A stretch of 36,683 nucleotides of DNA, taken from Candidatus Harrisonbacteria bacterium RIFCSPLOWO2_01_FULL_44_18 (GTDB lineage: Bacteria > Patescibacteriota > Minisyncoccia > UBA6257 > WO2-44-18). The DNA is taken from contig MHJJ01000005.1 of the NCBI GenBank assembly GCA_001817915.1, forward strand, positions 33,445 through 70,127, written 5' to 3'. Every line of letters begins with the position of its first letter. Position 1 is the stretch's first letter. Below, one piece after another: positions 15,458 to 24,440 of the stretch. A model generated the notes under the pieces. It did not search any database and was not told the DNA's origin. It saw only the letters and a program-made list of their open reading frames with translations. The translations under genes were made by a program, and so were the position numbers.

Positions 15458-16254
15458 ATATGGATGGTTATCGTTCCGAAGATCAACTAAAAAAACAACG
15501 TTTCTTTTTGCGATTGAAAATTTACGCCGGTTTAACAATCTTTTCTTTCATCGGCATCGGAGTTTTTTACTTACTGGCAATTTCGCCGATTTTTAAATTG
15601 AAAAATGTTGAAGTAACGGGAAACGAGAGCTTATTGACTCAAGAGATTTTATCGGAATTAAAGTCAAGAATGCCGAATAATTTATTTACCAGAATTTTGG
15701 GGTTTAGAAATTATTTGGTCTGGTCAAAAAATGGTCCGACAAAAATAACGGCGAAACAGCCGCTTCTGGCCGGCATTTCCATTGATAAAGATTTTTGGAA
15801 TCAAAGCGTTGAAATAACAGTTCAAGAAAGACAGAAATACGGCATCTGGTGCTTTAATAATTCGGATGCCTGTTATTGGTTTGATAATGGGGGAGTTATT
15901 TTTATGCCGGCGCCGGACACGAACGGCTATTTAATAATTAAAATTCAAGATTTTTTAGAAAAAACTCCCATCTTGGGGACAAAAATTATTGACGAACGTT
16001 TAACGGCGAATTTTATCAAGATCATAGAGTCTCTAAAAAATTCCGACTTGCGTGTTAAAGAGTTCGTCATTGATCATTTGCTGCAGGAATTAAAAACCGA
16101 AACGCAAGAAGGAGTAAAGATATTATTTAATTTGCGATTTGATCCCGAATTCGGCATATCCGCGCTGAAATCTTTGCGAGGAGAAGTGTCTTTTAAAAAC
16201 ATTGAGTATATTGATCTAAGAGTGGAAAACAGGATTTATTACAAAAACCGCTAG
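15454..16254 (+). CDS. FtsQ/DivIB-like POTRA-domain protein
   Basis: N-terminal TM then FKLKNVEVTGNESLLTQEILSEL. Confidence 0.65.
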   Translation: MNMDGYRSEDQLKKQRFFLRLKIYAGLTIFSFIGIGVFYLLAISPIFKLKNVEVTGNESLLTQEILSELKSRMPNNLFTRILGFRNYLVWSKNGPTKITAKQPLLAGISIDKDFWNQSVEITVQERQKYGIWCFNNSDACYWFDNGGVIFMPAPDTNGYLIIKIQDFLEKTPILGTKIIDERLTANFIKIIESLKNSDLRVKEFVIDHLLQELKTETQEGVKILFNLRFDPEFGISALKSLRGEVSFKNIEYIDLRVENRIYYKNR

Positions 16255-16293
16255 AATTCACTATTAGCTGGAAAGTGTTAAAATATTTAAGAG

Positions 16294-16362
16294 ATGAGCA
16301 GTTTGCAAGATAATTATAAAGCATGGGCCGTTGATCCTCGCGATTTTTACAAACAACAATGA
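16294..16362 (+). CDS. 22-aa micro-ORF MSSLQDNYKAWAVDPRDFYKQQ, ATGA-overlapped with the E1-like gene
   Basis: ATG 16294, TGA 16360-16362 overlapping ATG 16359; DNYKAWAVDP resembles DNFRAWEIEP at the nitroreductase N-terminus. Confidence 0.45.
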   Translation: MSSLQDNYKAWAVDPRDFYKQQ

Positions 16363-17525
16363 ACGATGGAAGGGGAAGGAAATATTATGAATATGACGGG
16401 ATGCCCGAAATTCTCGATAGTAAAAATGTATCTTGTCTGGATAGCGGTGATTTTATCGCGAATGGAAAAGTTATCAAATCAAGCCAGGTTTACGATCTAT
16501 TTCAGCCAACGGTTGACGGATTACTTCAGGATTTGATTCCCAATACGCCGCTAGCCGACAAATTCGCCGCTTATATTGAAAATGAAAATCCCGAGAGTGT
16601 CTGGTTTTTTTATCCTAATGATGAGGATCTGGTAAAATTCACCGCTCCTTTTTGGCATCGCATGGCTCTTTTGGCTAGAAACTCCTATTTGCTTCGCGAT
16701 CCCAAAGGGGCTTTGAGCTGGGACGAGATAAGAAAGATTTTTGACAATGCCGTAATCGCGGTTGCTGGCTGCAGCGTGGGAAATAGCATTATCCACGCGA
16801 TGGTTAGAGATATAAGACCAAACCATTTCAAAATTGCCGATCTCCATAAGTATAAATTGACCAATGCTAACCGGGTATTTCTAGGATATAAAGATTTTGG
16901 TCAAAATAAGGCCGTGGTGACTGCTAAACAGATTCACGCCATAGATCCTTTTATGAAGATTTCAGTTTATGCCGAGGGCGTGCATGAAAAATATATTCAT
17001 GATTTTTTAGCGGGAAATCCCGCGCTTGATGAGCCAAGGGCGACCATATTAGTGGAGGAAGTGGATGACCCGGAAACTAAAATACGGCTGAGAGAAACCG
17101 CAAGGCAAAATAAAATTCCGGTGGTTATGGCTTCTGATTTGGGTTCGGGGGTTCAGATTGATATCCGCAGATTTGATCTGGATGATAAGCTTTCCTTAGC
17201 GCCGTTTGTTGAGGACGACCGGCTTTATTCGGCGCTTAATGAATGGAAGAAAGATATGGGTAGTAAGCAAAAACTGTTTGAATTTTATTACACCATGATC
17301 GGAAGGCGCAGCGAAACAAAACTCCCGGAATTTAGTTCAGTGGCCTGGCGGAAAATACCGCTTTTATTTGGCGGCGTGGCGCAATTAGGATCAACGGTTA
17401 TGACTGCTGGCGGGCTGATGGGCGAAACAGTGGCGCGTCTTTTGCTGGGTTGGAATCTTTCTGAGCGCAGATTCTTAGTAAAACACACCTTCGAAGTTTT
17501 TGAAGAAAAAGAGAAAAAACAATGA
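16359..17525 (+). CDS. ThiF/MoeB/E1-like adenylyltransferase-fold protein
   Basis: VIAVAGCSVGNSIIHAMVRD...FKIADLHKYKLTNANRVFLGYKDFGQNKA. Confidence 0.8.
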   Translation: MNDGRGRKYYEYDGMPEILDSKNVSCLDSGDFIANGKVIKSSQVYDLFQPTVDGLLQDLIPNTPLADKFAAYIENENPESVWFFYPNDEDLVKFTAPFWHRMALLARNSYLLRDPKGALSWDEIRKIFDNAVIAVAGCSVGNSIIHAMVRDIRPNHFKIADLHKYKLTNANRVFLGYKDFGQNKAVVTAKQIHAIDPFMKISVYAEGVHEKYIHDFLAGNPALDEPRATILVEEVDDPETKIRLRETARQNKIPVVMASDLGSGVQIDIRRFDLDDKLSLAPFVEDDRLYSALNEWKKDMGSKQKLFEFYYTMIGRRSETKLPEFSSVAWRKIPLLFGGVAQLGSTVMTAGGLMGETVARLLLGWNLSERRFLVKHTFEVFEEKEKKQ

Positions 17526-18595
17526 AAGATAATTTCAGGGCGTGGGAAATTGAGCCATTGCCGGAGGTGAATAATCTATCTAAGGCTGAAATGATGAAGC
17601 ATCTTGCTGGCTGGGCTATTTTAGCTCCTAACGCGCATAACATTCAGCCATGGAAATTCATTCTAAATCCGGCAAAAAATACTATCGCCATTTGCCTTGA
17701 TAAACGCGGCATATTGCATGCCTCCGATAAAGACGGCAGGCAGGCAGTAATAGGTTTAGGATGCAGTATCGCGAATTTACTTCTTGCTTCTAAGTATTAC
17801 GGCCTCATAAATGAACTCCGCCTGCCTAGCGAGAACGAAACTTTAAAATTGGAGCCGGGAATTCTGGCCGAAATTGTTTTTAAGGAGTGGCAGCCGAAGA
17901 TATGCGGCGAATTCTTTAATTTTATGAAAGCTATGAAAAATAGACGCGTGAATCGAGGCAAATATGACCCGCAAAAAGAGATACCGGAGGAATTTGAGAA
18001 GACTATATCTGAAACTGCTAAGATTTTCGGCACTAAGCTTTATACCATTCGCGATATGCTGACTAAAATTGCAATTTCCGAGATTCAATTTAACGCGGAT
18101 CAGCACGTGATGTTTACCAAGAAATTTAGAGAGGAATTAAGAGACGTGATATTGCCGAACGATACCGATCAATATGTCGGCATACCCGGCGGCACTTTAG
18201 GATTAAGCGACGAAACGACCATTAAAGTTATTGACGAATTAAAAAGAGAGATGGCCGGCGATCCGGATGTGTTAAGCGGCAACGCCTATGTGGGCCGAGA
18301 AGGCATAAAAAGTTCTCCCTTGGTTTGCGTCATTGCTGGAAAAAACGATACGCCGCATTGGTGGTTAAAGGCCGGCATAACTTTTGGCGCCATAGCCGCT
18401 GCCGCCGAGGCCGCCGGATTAAATATCGCAGTTCACGCCGCCATAATCGAAGTGAAAATACTGCGCGCCTCGTTAAAGCTGAGGCTTTTTGCTTCTGAGA
18501 CGCCGCTAGTTCTTTTCCGACTGGGATACGCGACTGAGAATAAACCACGCTCGCCGAGATTAAATGTAGAATCTGTAGTTGAGATTGTTAACTAG
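17522..18595 (+). CDS. Nitroreductase-like flavoprotein
   Basis: GWAILAPNAHNIQPWKFIL (FMN-site-like motif); ATGA overlap with the E1-like gene. Confidence 0.75.
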   Translation: MKDNFRAWEIEPLPEVNNLSKAEMMKHLAGWAILAPNAHNIQPWKFILNPAKNTIAICLDKRGILHASDKDGRQAVIGLGCSIANLLLASKYYGLINELRLPSENETLKLEPGILAEIVFKEWQPKICGEFFNFMKAMKNRRVNRGKYDPQKEIPEEFEKTISETAKIFGTKLYTIRDMLTKIAISEIQFNADQHVMFTKKFREELRDVILPNDTDQYVGIPGGTLGLSDETTIKVIDELKREMAGDPDVLSGNAYVGREGIKSSPLVCVIAGKNDTPHWWLKAGITFGAIAAAAEAAGLNIAVHAAIIEVKILRASLKLRLFASETPLVLFRLGYATENKPRSPRLNVESVVEIVN

Positions 18596-18669
18596 GGCCG
18601 GATTTTTTGTTATACTGAAAATAGCAGCTTGAAATAGGTTTAGAGATGAGAAAGGGAGGAGGGCAGGCC

Positions 18670-19785
18670 ATGAAAGATCCTTATAAAACTGTAATTCCAA
18701 GGTTAACGCTTGATGAAATAAGAGGTTTGGTGAGATCTTTGCCGGAGCCGCATGAAAAGATTAGTTTAGGGAAGCGCGAACAACTTAATTTCGAAGTCTA
18801 CCTTGTTAAGAAAATGCATAATCGGCAGTGGGAAAACCGGGTTTTATTGAAATTATTGCTGCACGCGCGAGGGTCTTTTTATGTCTATTCCGAATTGCCG
18901 CCGCTAGATAGCTATGATTTAAAATCACAGATATATTTAGTAAGGATCCGCTATAATGTTAAGATAGCCAACTCTTGCTATCCAGTTGAAGAGTGGGTGA
19001 GTACGCGTTTTATTCCTTACTATGGCGATCCTGAAAAATTTCGTGATATTGAAATGTTTGAATATCGCGGCCGAGGAATAGAATCTCAAATTGAAAAACG
19101 TTTATTGGATGTCGCAAAATTAGATTGGGGCTCTGTTGTCGGCGCTTCCGGACTTTGCGGCATAGAGCCTTTTTCCGCTTCAGAAAACATTGTTTCTCAA
19201 GAAAGCCTAGCGATGCGTTATACTTCTTTGGCTTTTGCTTTGATCGTGGCGCAATTCATTAAGAGTTGCGAGGGCTGCCCGCCAGCTTACTTAGCGGCTC
19301 AGGTAGCCGAAGAATTTGTGCAGGGAGTGCTGAGTTTTCGAGCGCAAAATCAGGTATTCCGGCCAAATTTTACTTTAGCCTCCGATTTGCTAATGATAAA
19401 AAATGCCAGTCAAGTGAAGCTTCGCCGCAATAATCGTTTGATTTATAATAGACCCCTCTATTTTTTTAATAGAAAGGCCCTGCTTGAACTCTTGAGGGAT
19501 TTGATCAGAAAAGAAGTTTTGACTGCCAAAACCTTCGAGTATTATATGGGCGACTCGGCTTTGGCCAAGAGACTTCTAAACAGCGAAAGAGTGGCTGCGT
19601 CAGAGTTCGCCAAGTTGGGCCGAATCTTTACTGCTAGCGGCATGCTTTATGGCGCGAAAATTACCGGCGCCAAGCTCCGTAATATCCTCAAGAGGGTGCC
19701 AGACGGGCCCAAATTCAGAATTATGAAATTGAGCGAATTTATTTTAAGCCTGCGAAAGATGATTAGCGCCGCCGATAGCTTATAG
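18670..19785 (+). CDS. Hypothetical protein, 372 aa from ATG 18670
   Basis: SD AAAGGGAGGAGGG before ATG 18670; upstream TATACT; terminator downstream; no confident family. Confidence 0.7.
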   Translation: MKDPYKTVIPRLTLDEIRGLVRSLPEPHEKISLGKREQLNFEVYLVKKMHNRQWENRVLLKLLLHARGSFYVYSELPPLDSYDLKSQIYLVRIRYNVKIANSCYPVEEWVSTRFIPYYGDPEKFRDIEMFEYRGRGIESQIEKRLLDVAKLDWGSVVGASGLCGIEPFSASENIVSQESLAMRYTSLAFALIVAQFIKSCEGCPPAYLAAQVAEEFVQGVLSFRAQNQVFRPNFTLASDLLMIKNASQVKLRRNNRLIYNRPLYFFNRKALLELLRDLIRKEVLTAKTFEYYMGDSALAKRLLNSERVAASEFAKLGRIFTASGMLYGAKITGAKLRNILKRVPDGPKFRIMKLSEFILSLRKMISAADSL

Positions 19786-19816
19786 GCAGTTCCCAAACTG
19801 CCTATTACTTTTTAAT
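19783..19816 (+). terminator. Rho-independent terminator
   Basis: ATAGGCAGTTCCCAAACTGCCTATTACTTTTT. Confidence 0.75.
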
Positions 19817-19839
19817 TTAGGACATGTCAAAATAAAGAC

Positions 19840-21927
19840 GTGAACACCATTTTTCTAATTTCGCATATTATTGGCTTTGTTACGCTTTTAATTTTGGGAC
19901 TGGCAGTGATCATCAGAAATTCTAAATCGGCTACGAACATATTATTCGTTGTTTTTGTTTTAGAATTTTTAATTTACCTCGTCGTTAATTATCTTTCATT
20001 AATCCCCAACCAGTCTTTAGATATGGCATTAACATGGATAAGATGGGTTATGGCGATCACTTCTTTTACCGGCCCCACCGTATTACTTTTGGCATATACT
20101 TTCCCTCGACCAGTTTTAACGGTGCCCCTTGGGTGGGTGGCAGTTCTGGGTTTGCTTGGTTTGGCGTCCGCCGCCTCCGCCCTATCTCCTTATTTATTCA
20201 CTGAAGTGGTTGGCTATACGGCTAATAATGTTCCTCTCCCCAGTCCGGGACCTTTGATCGCAATCTATGCCATCTCTGTGCCCATGCTGTGGTTAGCCAG
20301 TTTCATCGTGCTCATTAGGAAATACAGAGGATCCTCGGGTTTAGAAAAATCGCAATTGGCTTATTTTTTGTCCGGCATTATCATCAACCTTTCGTATCTA
20401 TTATTATTGGGCATTGTGGCCGTGAATATCTTTAAAACTTCGGCATTTATCCCTTTTATGCCGCTTAGTTTTGTGGCCCTTGCCATATTTATCGCCTATG
20501 CGATTTTACGGCACCGCTTTTTGGACATCCAGCCCAGTATCGCGCGAGCGGTTTCCTACATCTTTTTCATTGTCATAATAGCCGCGATCTACTCCGTCTT
20601 TTTTGTTTTCGGCCCGACTTTTTTGTTTGATATTTCTCTTGATTTGCCTATTATCATCGGTAGCATAAGCTTGACTGTCATCGCTGCATTAATTTTCCAG
20701 CCGCTTTACAAACGGATTACCAAATGGACCGGTAAACTATTTTTTCAGAGTCTTTACGATTCCGAAGAACTCCTGTCCAAACTTACGCATATCATGTCTT
20801 CAACCATTGACCTGAATGTTATGAGCCGGCAAATTTTGGCGACATTGGACGAGGAAGTAAAAATTACCAAAGCCGCCATTTTATTCTTAGACAATCATCG
20901 CATAATTTCTATCAAGGGTTCGGGCTATGACGTTGATTTATTGAAATCGCCTTTGGAAAAAATTATTCACAGAGAAATTATTTCCAGTTACCACGCTATT
21001 TTGTTTCAGGATTTGCGCGACGAAGCTGTTAAGGAAATCTTCCGCAAATATGAAATTGAGGCAATTTTCCCCATTACAGTAGGGCAGGAAGATATTGCTA
21101 TTTTAATTACCGGAGCAAAAGCTTCGGGGAGTATGTATTCTTTGCAGGATTTAAAATTGCTTGATGTGTTTGCCTCCGAGGCCGGCTTGGCAATTAAGAA
21201 CGCCGTTCTTTATGAGAATTTAAAAATTGTGTCGGAGGCGAAATCAAAATTTATTAGTGTGGTATCTCATCAATTGAGAACGCCTCTTTCCGGCATCCGT
21301 TGGAGTTTGGAAATGTTAAACCAAGAAGCCATGGATCCGAAAGAGAGTAAAACGTTTTTGGATAATTCTTATCAAAGTGTGATTTTTTTATCTGAACAGC
21401 TTGACGATATTTTAACCGCTCTGGATATTTACGACAAAAGAGTGTTTATTAAAAAAGACCCCTGCAATCTATTTCAGCTTTTCAAAGATAATTCTGAAGA
21501 ATTTTCAACTTTGATAAAATCTAAAAAGTTAATTATTAAATATAATATTGACGATGTTGTTAGTTTGGTTCCCGCCGATCACGGTAAGCTTAAAAAGATA
21601 GTCAATACTTTAATGAAGAACGCGATTGTTTATTCTCCCAATGGTGGTAGGATTAGTATTACCGCGCGAAAAGAAACTTCCAACGACCGAAATCGAGCGG
21701 TTATTTCAATAAGCGACGAGGGGATCGGCATTACCGAATCGGAACGGGAGCATATTTTTGAAGAGTTCTTCAGGAGCGATAAGGCCAGAACGGCGCTGCC
21801 CAATGGTCTTGGATTAGGCATTTTTATCGCGCAAGCGTTTATTAAAGCGCATGATGGCGATTTGTGGTTTTATTCAGAAGGTCGAAACAAGGGCGCAGAT
21901 TTCCACTTTTCGTTGCCGCTTGACTAG
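19840..21927 (+). CDS. Sensor histidine kinase: about 7 N-terminal TM segments, GAF-like region, HisKA, HATPase
   Basis: Hydrophobic N-terminus; VSHQLRTPLSGIRWSLEML H-box; DEGIGI and NGLGLGIFIAQ. Confidence 0.92.
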   Translation: MNTIFLISHIIGFVTLLILGLAVIIRNSKSATNILFVVFVLEFLIYLVVNYLSLIPNQSLDMALTWIRWVMAITSFTGPTVLLLAYTFPRPVLTVPLGWVAVLGLLGLASAASALSPYLFTEVVGYTANNVPLPSPGPLIAIYAISVPMLWLASFIVLIRKYRGSSGLEKSQLAYFLSGIIINLSYLLLLGIVAVNIFKTSAFIPFMPLSFVALAIFIAYAILRHRFLDIQPSIARAVSYIFFIVIIAAIYSVFFVFGPTFLFDISLDLPIIIGSISLTVIAALIFQPLYKRITKWTGKLFFQSLYDSEELLSKLTHIMSSTIDLNVMSRQILATLDEEVKITKAAILFLDNHRIISIKGSGYDVDLLKSPLEKIIHREIISSYHAILFQDLRDEAVKEIFRKYEIEAIFPITVGQEDIAILITGAKASGSMYSLQDLKLLDVFASEAGLAIKNAVLYENLKIVSEAKSKFISVVSHQLRTPLSGIRWSLEMLNQEAMDPKESKTFLDNSYQSVIFLSEQLDDILTALDIYDKRVFIKKDPCNLFQLFKDNSEEFSTLIKSKKLIIKYNIDDVVSLVPADHGKLKKIVNTLMKNAIVYSPNGGRISITARKETSNDRNRAVISISDEGIGITESEREHIFEEFFRSDKARTALPNGLGLGIFIAQAFIKAHDGDLWFYSEGRNKGADFHFSLPLD

Positions 21928-21942
21928 TGTATAATAAAATTT

Positions 21943-22317
21943 ATGAAAATAGTCATTGTTGAGGACGAAGAAATATTGCTTAAAGTCTTAAAAGAGAAAT
22001 TCGAAAAGGCGAATTTTGATGTTTGGTCGGCGATTAACGGAGATGAGGCTTTCGCGGTCATAAAGAAAACTTTGCCGGATATGGTTGTCTTGGATTTAAT
22101 CTTGCCCGGCAAAAGCGGCTTTGAAGTTCTTCAAGAATTGAAATTGGATGCCGAAACAAAGTTAATTCCCGTGATTGTTTTGTCTAATCTTGGTCAAGAT
22201 GAGGATATCAAGAAAGCCCTGCAAATGGGCGCCGAAGATTATATCGTAAAGACTCAGCATCCGATTAATGAAGTAATAGAAAAAGTTAAGGCGAGAATAC
22301 TAAGCAAATCAAGATAA
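21943..22317 (+). CDS. Receiver-only response regulator
   Basis: IVIVEDEE...MVVLDLILPGKSGFEVL...VIVLSNLGQ...DYIVKTQ. Confidence 0.93.
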   Translation: MKIVIVEDEEILLKVLKEKFEKANFDVWSAINGDEAFAVIKKTLPDMVVLDLILPGKSGFEVLQELKLDAETKLIPVIVLSNLGQDEDIKKALQMGAEDYIVKTQHPINEVIEKVKARILSKSR

Positions 22318-22440
22318 AATGTAATACCAATATACTAATGCATTCGAATGATACTAATAATACGAATGATAAATAAAAAGATTAGTATTCATTCTTATCA
22401 TTAGTACAATTCGTATATTGGTATCGTTTAGCGCAAACGT
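22318..22440 (+). repeat. Family-1b junction hairpin cassette between the two response regulators
   Basis: 123 nt, about 92% identical and equal in length to 2254-2376; stop-to-start exactly. Confidence 0.94.
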
Positions 22441-22902
22441 ATGGCTAAAACGCTATTTCTAATTGAAGACGACAAGGCCCTAATTGAGACTATTTCCGAA
22501 TTTCTTCGGAGCAAAGGATATATTATAGAAACGTCTTATAACGGCGAAGAGGCCTTAAAAATGTTGCCGGTGGTACGGCCAGATTTAATTCTTTTGGATC
22601 TTATTCTGCCGGAGATGAATGGCATTGATTTTCTGAAAAAAATCCAGCTGGACAACACGGAATTTGCTAATATCCCGGTCTTAGTATTAACCAATCTTCA
22701 GGGAGACGAAGAAACGTTCCAAAAACTAGGGCTAAAAATAGATGGTTATTTTATAAAGGCCAATACCTCCCTTGAAGAACTGAGCGAAAAAATTAAAGAC
22801 GCGTTGTTTGAAAAAGTAGGCATAAAAGTGCATGGCTACTTGATAAAATCAAATATATCATTGGCTGAATTGCATAATAAAATTAAAGAAATTTTAGCTT
22901 AG
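22441..22902 (+). CDS. Receiver-only response regulator with duplicated C-terminal beta5-alpha5 unit
   Basis: LFLIEDDKALIE...LILLDLILPEMNGIDFL; LGLKIDGYFIKANTSLEELSEKIKDAL then VGIKVHGYLIKSNISLAELHNKIKEIL. Confidence 0.92.
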   Translation: MAKTLFLIEDDKALIETISEFLRSKGYIIETSYNGEEALKMLPVVRPDLILLDLILPEMNGIDFLKKIQLDNTEFANIPVLVLTNLQGDEETFQKLGLKIDGYFIKANTSLEELSEKIKDALFEKVGIKVHGYLIKSNISLAELHNKIKEILA

Positions 22903-23814
22903 TCCCACGCCCTTGGGTTTTTTGCCCTCAATTTGAATTTTTTTAAGTTTTAGCCGGCCATCAATTAATTCGGCCTCTAATAATTTAATCCTTTTGCCGT
23001 CTTGTATTGTCCAAACGCCGGGTTTGGGATTCAGGGCGCGAATTCGGCGCTCAATATTAATAGCCCCTTCTAAATTTGCGCCGTCCTGAACCTCTCGGTC
23101 CTGAGCTCGGGGTCGAAGGACTTGCCGAAGAATTTCCGGATTTATATAAGCATCTTGAGTTGTGAATTTTTTAGTATAAGTCGCCTCTGATCCGTTTTGC
23201 GGACGCGGCTTAATTTCGCCCTTGAGGTATTGCGGCAATGTCTTAATTAATAAATTAGCCGATAATTCCGCCAATCTTTTAAGCAAGCTCCCGTAATTAT
23301 CCTCATCTCTAATTTCTAATTTCTCGTTTCTTAAAACCGGCCCATGGTCTACTTTTTCATCCATAAGGAAAACCGTTGCGCCTGTTTCTTTTTCGCCATT
23401 TAGTATCGCGGTTTGAATTGGCGTTGGGCCGCGATATTTGGGCAATAAAGACGGGTGGACGCCGATAGCGCCGAGGCGGGGGAGTTGGATAATTTCTTTA
23501 GGTAAGATTTTCGCGTAAGCAGCCACTATGAAGAAATCAAACGGCATTGAATTATGAAGCATGAATAATGAATTATGAAATTCGGAGTCCAGTTTTTCTG
23601 GTTGAATAACTTTAATTTTATTCCTAATTCCTAATTTATAATTCATAATTCTCGTTTTGACTGGCGGTGGAGTAATAATTTTTTTCCGTCCGACTGGGCG
23701 GTCGGGATTACAAACAACTGCCGCTGGCGCTAAATCGGCATCAATAAGTTTTTTCAGAATTATGGCGGCAAATTCAGGAGTGCCAAAGAAAATGAATCTT
23801 GAATTATGAAGCAT
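22894..23814 (-). CDS. fmt: Methionyl-tRNA formyltransferase with several repeat-derived in-frame segments
   Basis: FIFFGTPEFAAIILKKL...VQPEKL-type motif...GVHPSLLPKYRGPTPIQTAILNGEKETGATVFLMDEKVDHGPVL. Confidence 0.93.
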   Translation of the reverse strand: MLHNSRFIFFGTPEFAAIILKKLIDADLAPAAVVCNPDRPVGRKKIITPPPVKTRIMNYKLGIRNKIKVIQPEKLDSEFHNSLFMLHNSMPFDFFIVAAYAKILPKEIIQLPRLGAIGVHPSLLPKYRGPTPIQTAILNGEKETGATVFLMDEKVDHGPVLRNEKLEIRDEDNYGSLLKRLAELSANLLIKTLPQYLKGEIKPRPQNGSEATYTKKFTTQDAYINPEILRQVLRPRAQDREVQDGANLEGAINIERRIRALNPKPGVWTIQDGKRIKLLEAELIDGRLKLKKIQIEGKKPKGVGLS

Positions 23815-23880
23815 GAATTATGAATTTACTTTAATTTTTCCCTCGTTATTATCCATAATTCATTATTCACGATTCATGCT
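23798..23880. repeat. AT-rich GAATTATGAA/TTCATAATTC palindromic element at the def/fmt junction
   Basis: TTGAATTATGAAGCATGAATTATGAATTT...CCATAATTCATTATTCACGATTCATGCTTC; overlaps the fmt start codon (MLHNS) and the def C-terminus. Confidence 0.8.
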
Positions 23881-24354
23881 TCTAGGAAATTTTGCTTTAT
23901 CTATAAATAGTTTTCCATTAAGATGATCTACCTCATGCTGAAAAACGCGGGCTAAAAATCCCCAAGCCTTAATTTTGATTTTTTTACCTTGCGCGTCAAA
24001 ACCTTTTAAAGTAATTTTGTCCGATCTTTCTACCGCGCCGAATAAGCCGGGAACGCTTAAACAGCCCTCGCTAAGCATCGCCAATTTTTCCGATTGGCCT
24101 TCAATTTCCGGATTAAAAATCGCGTAAAACTTAGAGCGGCCTTTTTGGCTGGGAACTTCGGCGACAAATAATCTTAAGTTCAGGCCGACTTGATTGGCGC
24201 TTAGTCCGACGCCATCGGCCGCTTTCATAGTTTTGCGCATTTTTTCCAAAAGTTCTTTGATTTCTTTTTTGGTAAATTTAGAAAAATCAAAAACGCCAGT
24301 TTTTCGACGCAAAAATTTCTCATCCTTTTTATTTTGTATAGTTAAAATATCCAT
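23863..24354 (-). CDS. def: Peptide deformylase
   Basis: GVGLSANQVGLNLRLFV...EGCLSVPG...QHEVDHLNGKLFID. Confidence 0.95.
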   Translation of the reverse strand: MDILTIQNKKDEKFLRRKTGVFDFSKFTKKEIKELLEKMRKTMKAADGVGLSANQVGLNLRLFVAEVPSQKGRSKFYAIFNPEIEGQSEKLAMLSEGCLSVPGLFGAVERSDKITLKGFDAQGKKIKIKAWGFLARVFQHEVDHLNGKLFIDKAKFPRSMNRE

Positions 24355-24440
24355 TTAGGGCTAGAGTATAGGATTTGGGGTTGTTCTGAAAATTCCGTCC
24401 CCTAAATTCTAAATCTTAACTTCTAAATTCAGTATTCACG

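Noticed and set aside
16294-16362. Claiming a proven RiPP precursor
   Set aside because: No YcaO or transporter nearby, and the peptide resembles the nitroreductase N-terminus; kept only as a hypothesis.
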